Assembly (NCBI GenBank): GCA_037969175.1
Contig: JBBKWX010000124.1
Location: forward strand, 1-16,586
Direction of reading: 5' to 3'
Source: JBBKWX01 sp037969175
GTDB taxonomy: Bacteria > Bacteroidota > Bacteroidia > AKYH767-A > JBBKVM01
Length of the DNA: 16,586 nt
Shown: piece by piece, positions 1 through 7,288 of the stretch
Layout of the letters: the number at the start of each line of letters is the position of its first letter
How positions within the stretch are numbered: the stretch's first letter is position 1
Notes under the pieces: generated by a model
Told to the model about the DNA's origin: nothing
The model's input: only the letters and a program-made list of their open reading frames with translations
Database searches by the model: none
Made by a program: the position numbers and the translations under genes

Positions 1-1
1 A

Positions 2-355
2 AATCAAGCAATAAATGGAACAAATCAAGAGCCCGTAATATCGATATCTAAAACTTATTCTAATAAACGCTTCAAGGACGTATCAGTGGAACGCTTAAGG
101 GAAAATAAATTCCGAGTAAGTGGGCAAGGACAGATCTTTGAAGCAAATTTTAGTTGGGTCGTAGAAGATGGTCACGAAGAGTTATATAAAGGTTATCAAA
201 TGACTGATGCCGGAGCTCCAGCGTGGGGGAATTTTGAATTTACAATTGATGTTACTAAAAAACGTGAGAATTCAACATTAACTCTCATTCTATTTGAATC
301 TAGTGCTAAAGATGGAAGCCGTCAGCATGAATTGCTAATAGCTCTAGAACTATAA
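2..355 (+). CDS. Gmad2 immunoglobulin-like domain protein, C-terminal part (cut by window edge)
   Basis: The reading frame is open from base 2 to the TAA at 353-355, so the GTG at 86 is probably internal and this is the last 117 residues of a longer protein. The sequence follows the Gmad2 pattern: a V-S-G-Q-G strand, then FEANFSWVVEDG, then WGNFEFTIDV, and near the end FESSAKDGS, which matches the family's typical 'SAKDGS' signature. Gmad2 is an Ig-like beta-sandwich first described in spore-germination proteins and also found in exported proteins of non-sporulating bacteria. The exact role and any signal peptide or partner domain lie outside the window. It is not spore-related by context. 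An attC-like hairpin begins 20 bp after the stop. Confidence 0.75.
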   Translation, partial: NQAINGTNQEPVISISKTYSNKRFKDVSVERLRENKFRVSGQGQIFEANFSWVVEDGHEELYKGYQMTDAGAPAWGNFEFTIDVTKKRENSTLTLILFESSAKDGSRQHELLIALEL

Positions 356-360
356 AATCA

Positions 361-469
361 CTTTAGTAAACAGCAGCCAACAATGCATATCTGCCCACGC
401 CTCCCCAAAGGTCGGCACTCCAGATATGCTCACGTTATAAGTAATTCGTAGTAGCTTTAGTAATAAGCA
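361..469 (+). repeat. attC-like imperfect hairpin (375-440) between short direct repeats
   Basis: GCATATCTG at 385-393 and CAGATATGC at 421-429 form a perfect 9-bp inverted repeat. It is bracketed by AAC (379-381) on the left and GTT (434-436) on the right, with short unpaired spacers and a partly paired centre (GCCT...AGGT). This is the geometry of an integron attC site. However, the outer boxes AGCCAAC and GTTATAA miss the consensus RYYYAAC/GTTRRRY at one and two positions. The hairpin is also flanked by near-identical direct repeats, CTTTAGTAAACAGCA (361-375) and CTTTAGTAATAAGCA (455-469), which match at 13 of 15 bases. It could be a recombination site, the trace of a small insertion, or a terminator without a T-run. 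Confidence 0.4.
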
Positions 470-481
470 ATCATTAATGCC

Positions 482-967
482 ATGCCAACTATCCTGCTAA
501 ACACATTCATCAATGCTCCGGTTGATTTAGTATTCGATCTTGCAAGAAGTATTGATTTGCATATGAAGTCAACATCAAATACAAATGAAGTAGCGATTGC
601 CGGAAGAACCACCGGATTGATAGAACTTGACGAAACTGTTACCTGGAGAGCCAAACATTTTGGAATTTATCAGAATCTAACTGTTGAAGTTATATCATTA
701 GAAAAGCCAATTATTTTTCAAGACGTAATGACGAAGGGTGCTTTCAAAAATATGTCTCATACTCACAAATTTGTTAAGAAAGGAGAAGGAACACTAATGA
801 TAGATGAATTTGTTTTTAACTCCCCATTTGGTTTGATTGGCAAATTAGCTGATTATGTATTTTTAAAAAGATATATGACTAACTTTCTTATCAATAAAAA
901 CAAGGAGTTAAAATCAGCAGCGGAATCTGATAACTGGAAATCAATACTAAAACAAAACGAAGACTAA
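482..967 (+). CDS. SRPBCC-fold ligand-binding protein
   Basis: A 161-residue soluble protein with no signal peptide or membrane segment. It opens with the START/SRPBCC-type first strand (LLNTFINAPVDLVFDLARSI, residues 5-24), in which a short strand is followed by 'AP...VFDLA', and has the later beta strands and a long C-terminal helix (about 118-146) that close the hydrophobic ligand cavity. It resembles the uncharacterised SRPBCC proteins often called 'cell division protein' in databases; that name has no support here. The ligand is unknown. The start is the ATG at 482, the first in the frame that precedes the domain; there is no Shine-Dalgarno sequence. It stands alone, with a non-coding hairpin upstream and an unrelated gene downstream. 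Confidence 0.8.
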   Translation: MPTILLNTFINAPVDLVFDLARSIDLHMKSTSNTNEVAIAGRTTGLIELDETVTWRAKHFGIYQNLTVEVISLEKPIIFQDVMTKGAFKNMSHTHKFVKKGEGTLMIDEFVFNSPFGLIGKLADYVFLKRYMTNFLINKNKELKSAAESDNWKSILKQNED

Positions 968-1045
968 CACGGAATTTGGTATTAAAACCGATGAACAAAT
1001 TCTAAAGAAATCATTGAGAAATCATCAAAATAAAACAATAAAAGC

Positions 1046-1438
1046 ATGAGTAATTATATAGACGGTTTTGTCTTTCCGGTCTCACGAATTCACTTGGACG
1101 AATACAGGAGTGTAGCTGAAAAGGTAGCTGAAATTTGGAAAGAATATGGTGCACTTGCCTACTATGAGTATGTTGGTGAAGACTTGACTTTGGAAGGCAC
1201 GCGTTCTTTCATTGAAACAGTAGACGCAAAAGAAGATGAAGTCATTGTCTTTGGATGGGTTATTTTTCCTTCAAAAGAGACTCGTGACTTAGCTAATAAG
1301 CAAGTTCCAACCGACCCCAGAATGGCAGAATTAGTTGCCCCATTGACCGACCCTGAAAGATTGATCTTTAATGCCGCCCGAATGGTTTATGGTGGGTTTC
1401 AATCACTTGTTCAATCGAATAGTTCTGAAGCTGGATAG
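1046..1438 (+). CDS. DUF1428 family protein (YbaA-like alpha/beta-barrel)
   Basis: A 130-residue protein that matches DUF1428 over nearly its whole length. The N-terminus is YIDGFVFPVSR, the middle has EYGALAYYEYVGED, and the signature strand VIVFGWVIFPSKETRD (residues 66-81) is followed by DPRM and a 'MVYGGFQSLV' end (113-122). The family folds as a small dimeric alpha/beta-barrel-like protein. No reaction is established. The start ATG at 1046 follows an A-rich leader (AATAAAAGC), as usual in Bacteroidota. It lies 78 bp after the SRPBCC gene with no overlap, so co-transcription is possible but not shown. Confidence 0.88.
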   Translation: MSNYIDGFVFPVSRIHLDEYRSVAEKVAEIWKEYGALAYYEYVGEDLTLEGTRSFIETVDAKEDEVIVFGWVIFPSKETRDLANKQVPTDPRMAELVAPLTDPERLIFNAARMVYGGFQSLVQSNSSEAG

Positions 1439-1597
1439 ATGATTAAACTGTATCTTTCAATATGCAGATTTGATAAGATCAAAACGAAAATGAAGCGCTT
1501 CTACTCCCCCACTACATTTTTACGTGACTGTTGCAAGAAGTATAGATTGACCCGCTGTGAATGAAAATATTATTCATCAAATTGCTGACTTCAAAAA
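1439..1597 (+). other. Intergenic stretch with a 41-codon ORF of doubtful reality
   Basis: An ATG directly abuts the DUF1428 stop and opens a 41-codon frame (1439-1564) rich in Arg, Lys and Cys, with no recognisable domain. I do not call it a gene. At 1531-1548 TTGCAAGAAGTATAGATT repeats 17 of 18 bases of a segment inside the SRPBCC gene (TTGCAAGAAGTATTGATT at 540-557). In the third frame this again reads VARSID before a stop, so it could be the remnant of a second SRPBCC copy, or chance. Confidence 0.3.
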
Positions 1598-3106
1598 ATG
1601 AGAATTATGAAAACAAAAATATCATTTCTAATTACGTTAATTGCATTCTCAGTAGAATATGTAATTGCTCAAACACCATGTAAAGAAATTGTAGGTTATT
1701 ATCCAAACTGGCAATGGTATGATCGAAGCAAATTGGTGAATCCTCAAAGTATTGATTATTCTAAGTACACTATTTTGAATTATTGCTTTATGAAACTCGA
1801 AACTGATGGTACTATTTCATTAACCGATCCATGGGCTGATGACAATCTACTTAATGGACTTCCTGATTGGCAGAATGGAGGTTATTTGCCAAATACTTCA
1901 ATAATTGAATTAGCGCATAACAGTGGTGTTAAAGTATTACCATCAATCGGAGGCTGGACCCTTTCATCAAATTTTCCGTCAGTAGCTGCTGATAGTATGA
2001 AAAGAGCAACTTTTGCTCAAGCTTGTGTCGACTTAATTCAGCAGTATGATTTTGATGGTATAGATCTGGATTGGGAGTACCCTGGATATATTCCTCATTC
2101 CGGAACTCCAATGGATAAATCAAATTTCAATTTGTTGTTACAAGCAGTAAGAACAGCTATTGATAACTACGGACTAAGTGTTGGTAAAACTATGCAGTTA
2201 ACAGCAGCAGTTGGTGCATCAGAAAGTCATATGGATGAAATTGATTGGCCTGTAGTAGAACAATATTTAGATATAATTAATTTAATGAGTTATGATTTTT
2301 TTGGCGCTTTCAGTTCTATTACAAATCATAATGCCCCACTTTATCAATCAGCACAAGGTGATCCATCATTTAATGTAGATTCAGCTGTCACTAAATTAGT
2401 AAATCAATATGGAGTTAATCCTAATAAAATAACTGTAGGAGTTGCGTTTTATGGCAGATCGAGTAAAACTTCCGGGACACCAAATATATTTGTCCCTACA
2501 ACAGGAGCTGTTGATGATGTTACCTTTTCAGACGATGCCGGATCACCTTTATATTACAATATATTGAATAAGTTGAATCTGTTTTCCCAGCATTGGGATA
2601 GTCAGGCACAGGTTCCATTTTTAACAGGAAATAATTCATTGCAAACTTTTGTCTCCTACGATAACGAACAATCAATATCTGAGAAAGCACAGTTTATCGT
2701 TAATCGAAATCTGAGAGGCGCAATTATTTGGGAGATAACCGGTGATTATTTAGAAACATTTCCCGGCTCAGGAGTCATTTCAGGGACTCCATTGGTTAAT
2801 ACAATAAATAGCATATTCTGCGGTACGACCAATCTTCCAATAATTACAGAGGATGAACTATCATACAATATATTTCCAAACCCGGCTACTGACAAATTCA
2901 CAATTAGATTTAATAGCAATAACAAAAGTTTACCTGTAAAAATAGAAATACGAAACGTGTTTGGATCTATCATTGAAGAACGAAACTTGAATGATAACCG
3001 AGATCTGGTTTTCAATAATTCAAAGCTCTCTTCGGGAAACTATCTTATCAATATCATTTTCGAAAATAAGCAAACGGTCAAAAAGATTATTAGTCTAATA
3101 AAGTAA
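1598..3106 (+). CDS. Secreted GH18 chitinase with type IX secretion sorting domain
   Basis: A 502-residue glycoside hydrolase family 18 enzyme, which cuts beta-1,4-GlcNAc bonds in chitin with substrate-assisted retention. An N-terminal signal peptide (residues 1-24, cleavage likely at VIA|QT) precedes the TIM barrel at about 28-408. The barrel shows SIGGW (116-120), the catalytic motif DGIDLDWE (153-160, general acid Glu160 with Asp156 and Asp158), the MSYD motif (230-233) and the barrel-end Trp378. Residues 423-502 form a T9SS type A C-terminal sorting domain: YNIFPNPATDKFTI, then IRNVFG, then LSSGNYLI, ending in KKIISLIK. The protein should thus cross the outer membrane by the type IX system and be released or anchored at the surface. 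The start could be ATG 1598 or ATG 1607; both keep the signal peptide. All catalytic residues are present. It could act on other GlcNAc polymers. Confidence 0.95.
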   Translation: MRIMKTKISFLITLIAFSVEYVIAQTPCKEIVGYYPNWQWYDRSKLVNPQSIDYSKYTILNYCFMKLETDGTISLTDPWADDNLLNGLPDWQNGGYLPNTSIIELAHNSGVKVLPSIGGWTLSSNFPSVAADSMKRATFAQACVDLIQQYDFDGIDLDWEYPGYIPHSGTPMDKSNFNLLLQAVRTAIDNYGLSVGKTMQLTAAVGASESHMDEIDWPVVEQYLDIINLMSYDFFGAFSSITNHNAPLYQSAQGDPSFNVDSAVTKLVNQYGVNPNKITVGVAFYGRSSKTSGTPNIFVPTTGAVDDVTFSDDAGSPLYYNILNKLNLFSQHWDSQAQVPFLTGNNSLQTFVSYDNEQSISEKAQFIVNRNLRGAIIWEITGDYLETFPGSGVISGTPLVNTINSIFCGTTNLPIITEDELSYNIFPNPATDKFTIRFNSNNKSLPVKIEIRNVFGSIIEERNLNDNRDLVFNNSKLSSGNYLINIIFENKQTVKKIISLIK

Positions 3107-3147
3107 TGTCAAGAGTCATTACATCCTCTAAGACATGTTAGCCAACA

Positions 3148-3268
3148 GAAGGGTTTTTTGCTCTTGGAAGCAATTCAGTTTTTGCATACATTTCATAAAG
3201 CTTGAAGAGACTAGTATTCTTCTAACCAATTCTCCCTATAGCTATCGAGAGCAAAGCCCAAAACCCTC
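3148..3268. repeat. Long-range imperfect inverted repeat between chitinase and beta-lactamase
   Basis: AGGGTTTT plus TTGCTCT (3150-3164) pairs with AGAGCAA (3248-3254) plus AAAACCCT (3260-3267). The right arm carries a 5-nt bulge (AGCCC), and about 83 nt lie between the arms, including the palindromic piece GAAGA...TCTTC. The gap (3107-3292) holds no gene. The arms could form a cruciform or mark an old insertion that brought in the beta-lactamase. No target duplication is evident, and the attC-like end GTT is missing on the right. Confidence 0.4.
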
Positions 3269-3292
3269 AAGTACCATTAAAAAAAACAACTT

Positions 3293-4132
3293 GTGAGAAA
3301 ATCTATACTAACTACGGCAATCTTTTTTATCTGTTTAGCCAATCCCGTCATGGGACAAAACTTTTCAGTAACCGAAACGAGTTTTAAAAGTGATGACTTT
3401 AAAAAGTATTACGACGAATATAATGTTGAGGGTTCCTTTGTGCTTTATGACAAGCAACAAGATAAGTACACTTTTTATAATCAAGAACAATTCAACCAGA
3501 CTTTTTCACCTGCTTCAACTTTTAAAATTTGCAACTCACTTATAGGGTTGGAGACGGGGGTAATAAAAGATGAAAATTTTGTTATTCCCTGGGACAGTGT
3601 AATTCGAAATCCTGTATGGGACAAAGACCACAATTTGAAAACAGCATTCGCAAACTCAACCGTATGGTATTATCAAGAACTTGCAAGGAGAGTTGGCGGA
3701 GAACAAATGAAATACTGGCTTGATAAATCTAACTATGGTAATGCGGATACTTCAGGTGGTATAGACAAATTTTGGTTAAGCGGAGGACTTCGTATTTCAC
3801 CCGAACAGCAAATTGATTTTCTAAAAAGACTTCACGACAACACACTTCCATTTTCACAGCGTTCGATAGACATTGTAAAAAATATAATGATTGCAAAGGA
3901 CACTCTTGGTTATGTAGTGAGAGCAAAAACAGGTTGGGGTGGACACGGAAATAAAGACGTGGGCTGGTATGTTGGCTATATTGAGACTCAAAACAATGTA
4001 TACTATTTCGCTAATTGTGTTCAGATAGACAGTATGAAACTAGATGATGATCAGAGTACGAATAATTTTAATAATTCTAGAAAAGAAATTGTGTACAAAA
4101 TATTTGACGAACTCAAACTGATAAACAAATGA
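3293..4132 (+). CDS. Class D (OXA-type) beta-lactamase, intact
   Basis: A 279-residue serine beta-lactamase that hydrolyses beta-lactams in the periplasm by an acyl-enzyme route helped by a carbamylated lysine. The signal peptide is residues 1-21 (cleavage near MG|QN). All class D motifs are present: S75-T-F-K78 (nucleophile Ser75, Lys78 to be carbamylated), S122-T-V124, Y148-G-N150, Trp161 in FWLSGGLRIS, and K212-T-G214 followed by Trp215. The start must be the GTG at 3293, because an in-frame TAA lies at 3278-3280 and no ATG exists before the signal peptide. It is transcribed alone, after a 186-bp gap with an inverted repeat. A decayed relative lies at 13878-15342. Substrate range, including carbapenems, cannot be read from the motifs. 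Confidence 0.95.
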   Translation: MRKSILTTAIFFICLANPVMGQNFSVTETSFKSDDFKKYYDEYNVEGSFVLYDKQQDKYTFYNQEQFNQTFSPASTFKICNSLIGLETGVIKDENFVIPWDSVIRNPVWDKDHNLKTAFANSTVWYYQELARRVGGEQMKYWLDKSNYGNADTSGGIDKFWLSGGLRISPEQQIDFLKRLHDNTLPFSQRSIDIVKNIMIAKDTLGYVVRAKTGWGGHGNKDVGWYVGYIETQNNVYYFANCVQIDSMKLDDDQSTNNFNNSRKEIVYKIFDELKLINK

Positions 4133-4139
4133 GAAATAC

Positions 4140-4213
4140 TGCAGGTTGCATGGGTTTTAAGTCTCTTAATCAAGTTCAACCCGACCGGATAGAAAAGCAT
4201 TTGAAAACCTGCA
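4140..4213. repeat. Inverted repeat downstream of the beta-lactamase
   Basis: TGCAGGTT (4140-4147) and AACCTGCA (4206-4213) are perfect inverted 8-mers 58 nt apart, starting 8 nt after the beta-lactamase stop. The intervening DNA holds GTTCAAC and GGGTTTTAAG but no T-run, so a Rho-independent terminator is unlikely. The rest of the 220-bp gap to the transporter gene (4214-4352) is AT-rich with no gene. Confidence 0.35.
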
Positions 4214-4352
4214 CAATCTTAATTCGGGACTGTTGGAAATCTAGTTGACAAATGAAGTGAAACTAAATTCATCATAACTGTTTGGATTCACAACAATCAG
4301 CGTGAATATCTTTCAAATACTATTTTAAAGTATGTATAATTAACATTACACT

Positions 4353-5537
4353 ATGAAATTCGTATTGCCGGTTATTGTAATTTCTCAATTCTTTTGCACT
4401 TCACTTTGGTTTGCAGGAAACTCCATAATTTCGGATATGGCAAGAGATCTTAACCTTAATCAGCATTTTTTGGCTAACCTTACAAGCGCTATACAATTTG
4501 GTTTTATCACAGGAACTCTGGTATTCGCAATTTTCACTATTTCAGATCGTTTCTCACCATCATTGGTTTTTTTCTGGAGTTCTATTCTTGCAGGAATTTT
4601 TAATCTTGGAATAAGCATTAACGATATTGACTCGACAGGAATACTCCTATTTAGATTTTTAACCGGATTTTTTCTTGCAGGGATTTATCCTGTAGGTATG
4701 AAAATAGCTTCCGATTATTATCACAAAGGTTTGGGAAGATCTTTGGGATTCTTAGTTGGAGCTTTGGTTTTGGGAACAGCCTTCCCTCATTTATTGAAAA
4801 ATGTTATCACAGATTTTCCCTGGAAATATGTTATATATACTACCACTCTTCTGTCTTTTATTGGCGGACTCACTATCCTGTTATTTGTGCCTGATGGACC
4901 TTTTAGAAAGCCCGGACAAAAAATAAAGCTCACTGAGTTTATGATAGGGTTCAAGAATCGGAATTTTCGATCTGTTGCTTTTGGATATTTCGGGCATATG
5001 TGGGAACTATATACCTTCTGGGCTTTTGTTCCGGTTATGCTCTTAGCATACAATACGCATTACCCGGGGGCAAATCTTAATGTCCCTTTATTATCTTTTT
5101 TTATAATAGCTTCCGGTGCAATAGCATGCATTTCCAGCGGATTACTCTCTCAATATTTTGGTGCAAAAAAAATAGCTACACTATCCTTGTTTATTTCATG
5201 CTTATGCTGCATTCTTTCTCCGCTTTTTTTATTTTCTAATTCAACCCTTCTATTTATAATCTTTCTTTTTATTTGGGGGCTTTCCGTTGTAGCTGACTCT
5301 CCCCTATTTTCAACTCTGGTTGCTCAAAACGCAGCGGCCGAATCAAGGGGGACTTCTCTGACAATAGTAAATAGCATTGGATTTTCTATCACCATTATTA
5401 GTATACAATTTATTGATTTGATTTCGGACAAAATAAATGCTCAATATATTTATATGTTTCTTGCAATTGGACCTATACTTGGTCTTATTGCATTATTCAG
5501 AAATAAAATGACTACTGTTAACAGCACTCTTGTGTAA
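4353..5537 (+). CDS. Major facilitator superfamily (MFS) transporter, substrate unknown
   Basis: A 394-residue polytopic inner-membrane protein with about 12 hydrophobic segments, the usual MFS length. The first half carries the SDRF loop (residues 64-67) and the conserved helix RFLTGFFLAGIYPVGMKIAS (101-120) followed by GRSLGFLVGALVLG (128-141), which resemble MFS motifs A/B and C. A hydrophilic central loop (about 181-207, PDGPFRKPGQK...) separates the two six-helix bundles. It is likely a proton-driven exporter or importer of a small molecule. The position after a beta-lactamase fits a drug-efflux idea but is not proof, as there is a 220-bp gap. It begins at the first in-frame ATG that includes the first helix. 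Confidence 0.85.
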   Translation: MKFVLPVIVISQFFCTSLWFAGNSIISDMARDLNLNQHFLANLTSAIQFGFITGTLVFAIFTISDRFSPSLVFFWSSILAGIFNLGISINDIDSTGILLFRFLTGFFLAGIYPVGMKIASDYYHKGLGRSLGFLVGALVLGTAFPHLLKNVITDFPWKYVIYTTTLLSFIGGLTILLFVPDGPFRKPGQKIKLTEFMIGFKNRNFRSVAFGYFGHMWELYTFWAFVPVMLLAYNTHYPGANLNVPLLSFFIIASGAIACISSGLLSQYFGAKKIATLSLFISCLCCILSPLFLFSNSTLLFIIFLFIWGLSVVADSPLFSTLVAQNAAAESRGTSLTIVNSIGFSITIISIQFIDLISDKINAQYIYMFLAIGPILGLIALFRNKMTTVNSTLV

Positions 5538-5588
5538 TTGGACTGAATCAATACGCTTTCAAAGAATAGCGGCCAATCATAACATTTA

Positions 5589-5619
5589 TTTGCTGCTCAA
5601 AAAAAATCTTTTATCTTTA
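5589..5619 (+). promoter_or_regulatory. Candidate Bacteroidota housekeeping promoter for the cyclase gene
   Basis: TTTG at 5589-5592, a 19-nt spacer and TATCTTTA at 5612-5619 fit the Bacteroidota consensus TTTG/N19/TAnnTTTG, except that the last G is A. Transcription would begin near 5626, leaving a leader of about 160 nt before the cyclase gene. The leader contains GC-rich pieces able to pair (AGCCC at 5678 with the GGGCT at 5710-5714). Confidence 0.35.
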
Positions 5620-5740
5620 AGTACGCCTGTTGTCGTCGTATAGCGTTGATGTAACGAAAGTTTAACTACGCATAGCCCAAACCCGGCAGCTGCAATAGTT
5701 ATGTAATCCGGGCTGCTTAAAACAACTGTATTTTACTGCC

Positions 5741-5771
5741 ACTGACAATAATTATACTGACAGTAATTTAT
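5741..5771 (+). repeat. Tandem 15/16-bp repeat just upstream of the cyclase gene
   Basis: ACTGACAATAATTAT (5741-5755) is followed at once by ACTGACAGTAATTTAT (5756-5771), ending 15 bp before the start codon. Two side-by-side copies in a leader could be an operator for a dimeric regulator or simple slippage. The remainder of the 249-bp gap (5538-5786) holds no gene. Confidence 0.4.
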
Positions 5772-5786
5772 AAGTGAAATGACAAA

Positions 5787-7121
5787 ATGAAACCTAAAAC
5801 CAGGTATACTAAAAGCGGTGATTGTAACATTGCATTCCAGGTAATTGGTGAAGGTCCAACTGATATCGTTTATATTCCGGGCTGGGTGTCGAACATTGAT
5901 ATGATGTGGACAGAGCCCAGGTTAACAAAATTCTTTTCTGAACTCTCTAAATTTTCTAGACTTATTTTGTTTGATAAAAGAGGTACGGGACTTTCTGATC
6001 GGGTGAATCATATTTCTTCGCTCGAGGAAAGAATGGATGACATCCGGGCAGTCATGGATGAAGTGGGTTCAACCAGTGCCGTCATTTTTGGGCATTCCGA
6101 GGGTGGTTCTGTTAGCGCACTTTTTGCTGCTACCTATCCGCAGCGAACTGATGCCCTGATCCTTTATGGTGTTTTTGCAAAACGAAAATATTCGGAGGAT
6201 TATCCATGGGGTCCAACTGATTTTCAACGTCAGGAATTCTATAAACTCGTAGAAGAGACCTGGGTTAGCGGAGACATGAAAGGATTTAGCAGCATAGTGC
6301 CTTCATTGGCAGATGACGCTGTATTTATGGATTGGCTTGCCGGATATTTTCGCTCATCAGCAAGTCCTTCCGCGGCTCTTGATTTAGCACGCATGAATAC
6401 CGAAGCCGACATTACAGATATACTCCATACTATAAAAGTTCCCACTTTGCTCATATACAGAACTGGTGACAAAGATGTTCATATTGAAGAAGGTAAATAC
6501 ATAGCTGCCCGAATCACCGATTCCAAATTTGTAGAACTAGGCGGAGAAGATCACCTGTTTTGGGCGACTGATACTTATTCTGTACTTGCCGAAATACAGG
6601 AGTTTGTGACTGGTGTCAGACCGAATAAGGTCTATGACAGAATTCTTTCAACTATCCTTTTTACAGACATAGTAAATTCTACAAAACAGCTATCTATTAA
6701 AGGTGATGAAAAATGGATGCAGATCTTGGAAGCACATAATGCTATTGTGAGAAAAGAAGTAATTAAATTTAATGGGAAAGAAATAAAAAACACAGGTGAT
6801 GGTTTTCTTTTAACATTTGATGGTCCAAGCAGGGCAATCAGATGTGCAGAAGCCATAAGAAATGAAGTTAATAAATTGAACATTGAGCTAACCACAGGAA
6901 TTCATATCGGGGAATGCGAATTATATGATGATGGCGATATAGGAGGTATTACTGTGCATGTTGCTGCCAGGGTATTAAGTAAAGCTGAACCTAATCAAAT
7001 TCTTATCACTAAATCGGTTAAAAACTTACTTGGTGGTACCGGTCTGGAGTTTACCGATCTTGGGGAATTCACATTAAAAGGAATAGATGAAACATATAGA
7101 TTATATGCTTTTCAAAAATAA
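5787..7121 (+). CDS. Alpha/beta-hydrolase fused to a class III adenylate/guanylate cyclase domain
   Basis: A 444-residue two-domain cytoplasmic protein. Residues 1-275 are an alpha/beta-hydrolase with nucleophile motif GHSEGG (102-107, Ser104), a likely acid at Asp228 (TGDKD) and His256 (GEDHLFW). Residues 285-444 are a class III cyclase homology domain. Metal-binding Asp294 lies in LFTDIVNST and Asp338 in NTGDGF; Lys334 and Asp384 sit at the purine-selecting positions, which favours ATP; Arg395 is the transition-state arginine. The transition-state Asn is replaced by His391 (TVHVAARV). Proteins with this architecture and a His at this site are widespread and mostly uncharacterised. The hydrolase half may act as a sensor for a small ligand that controls cyclic-nucleotide output; this is inference. 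It is probably a single-gene unit with its own promoter. Confidence 0.92.
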   Translation: MKPKTRYTKSGDCNIAFQVIGEGPTDIVYIPGWVSNIDMMWTEPRLTKFFSELSKFSRLILFDKRGTGLSDRVNHISSLEERMDDIRAVMDEVGSTSAVIFGHSEGGSVSALFAATYPQRTDALILYGVFAKRKYSEDYPWGPTDFQRQEFYKLVEETWVSGDMKGFSSIVPSLADDAVFMDWLAGYFRSSASPSAALDLARMNTEADITDILHTIKVPTLLIYRTGDKDVHIEEGKYIAARITDSKFVELGGEDHLFWATDTYSVLAEIQEFVTGVRPNKVYDRILSTILFTDIVNSTKQLSIKGDEKWMQILEAHNAIVRKEVIKFNGKEIKNTGDGFLLTFDGPSRAIRCAEAIRNEVNKLNIELTTGIHIGECELYDDGDIGGITVHVAARVLSKAEPNQILITKSVKNLLGGTGLEFTDLGEFTLKGIDETYRLYAFQK

Positions 7122-7171
7122 TATTAATTTGAAATGAATATCTAAGCAGTTAATATTGGTAAATGTGCCTG

Positions 7172-7211
7172 GTGTACAATTTCATTTTCATTAAGATTTT
7201 AGATTGTACAC
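7172..7211. repeat. Perfect 9-bp inverted repeat in the leader of the VOC pair
   Basis: GTGTACAAT (7172-7180) and ATTGTACAC (7203-7211) are separated by 22 nt. The position, 50 bp after the cyclase stop and 78 bp before the first VOC gene, fits either a weak terminator or an operator. There is no T-run after it. Confidence 0.4.
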
Positions 7212-7288
7212 TATACAAAAAGCAATTATTGGTTATGGCATAACATCAAAGAACAAATAATAAACTCACGAATAAAACTCAATAAAAA

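Noticed and set aside
1439..1564. 41-codon ORF directly after the DUF1428 gene
   Set aside because: No recognisable family; Arg/Lys/Cys-rich composition typical of unselected frames.
1929..2123. Minus-strand ORFs inside plus-strand genes (for example in the chitinase, MFS and cyclase genes)
   Set aside because: They are opposite-frame shadows of well-recognised coding regions, with no domain patterns of their own.
3293..5537. Beta-lactamase plus MFS efflux pump as a resistance operon
   Set aside because: A 220-bp gap with an inverted repeat separates them, and the transporter's substrate cannot be inferred.
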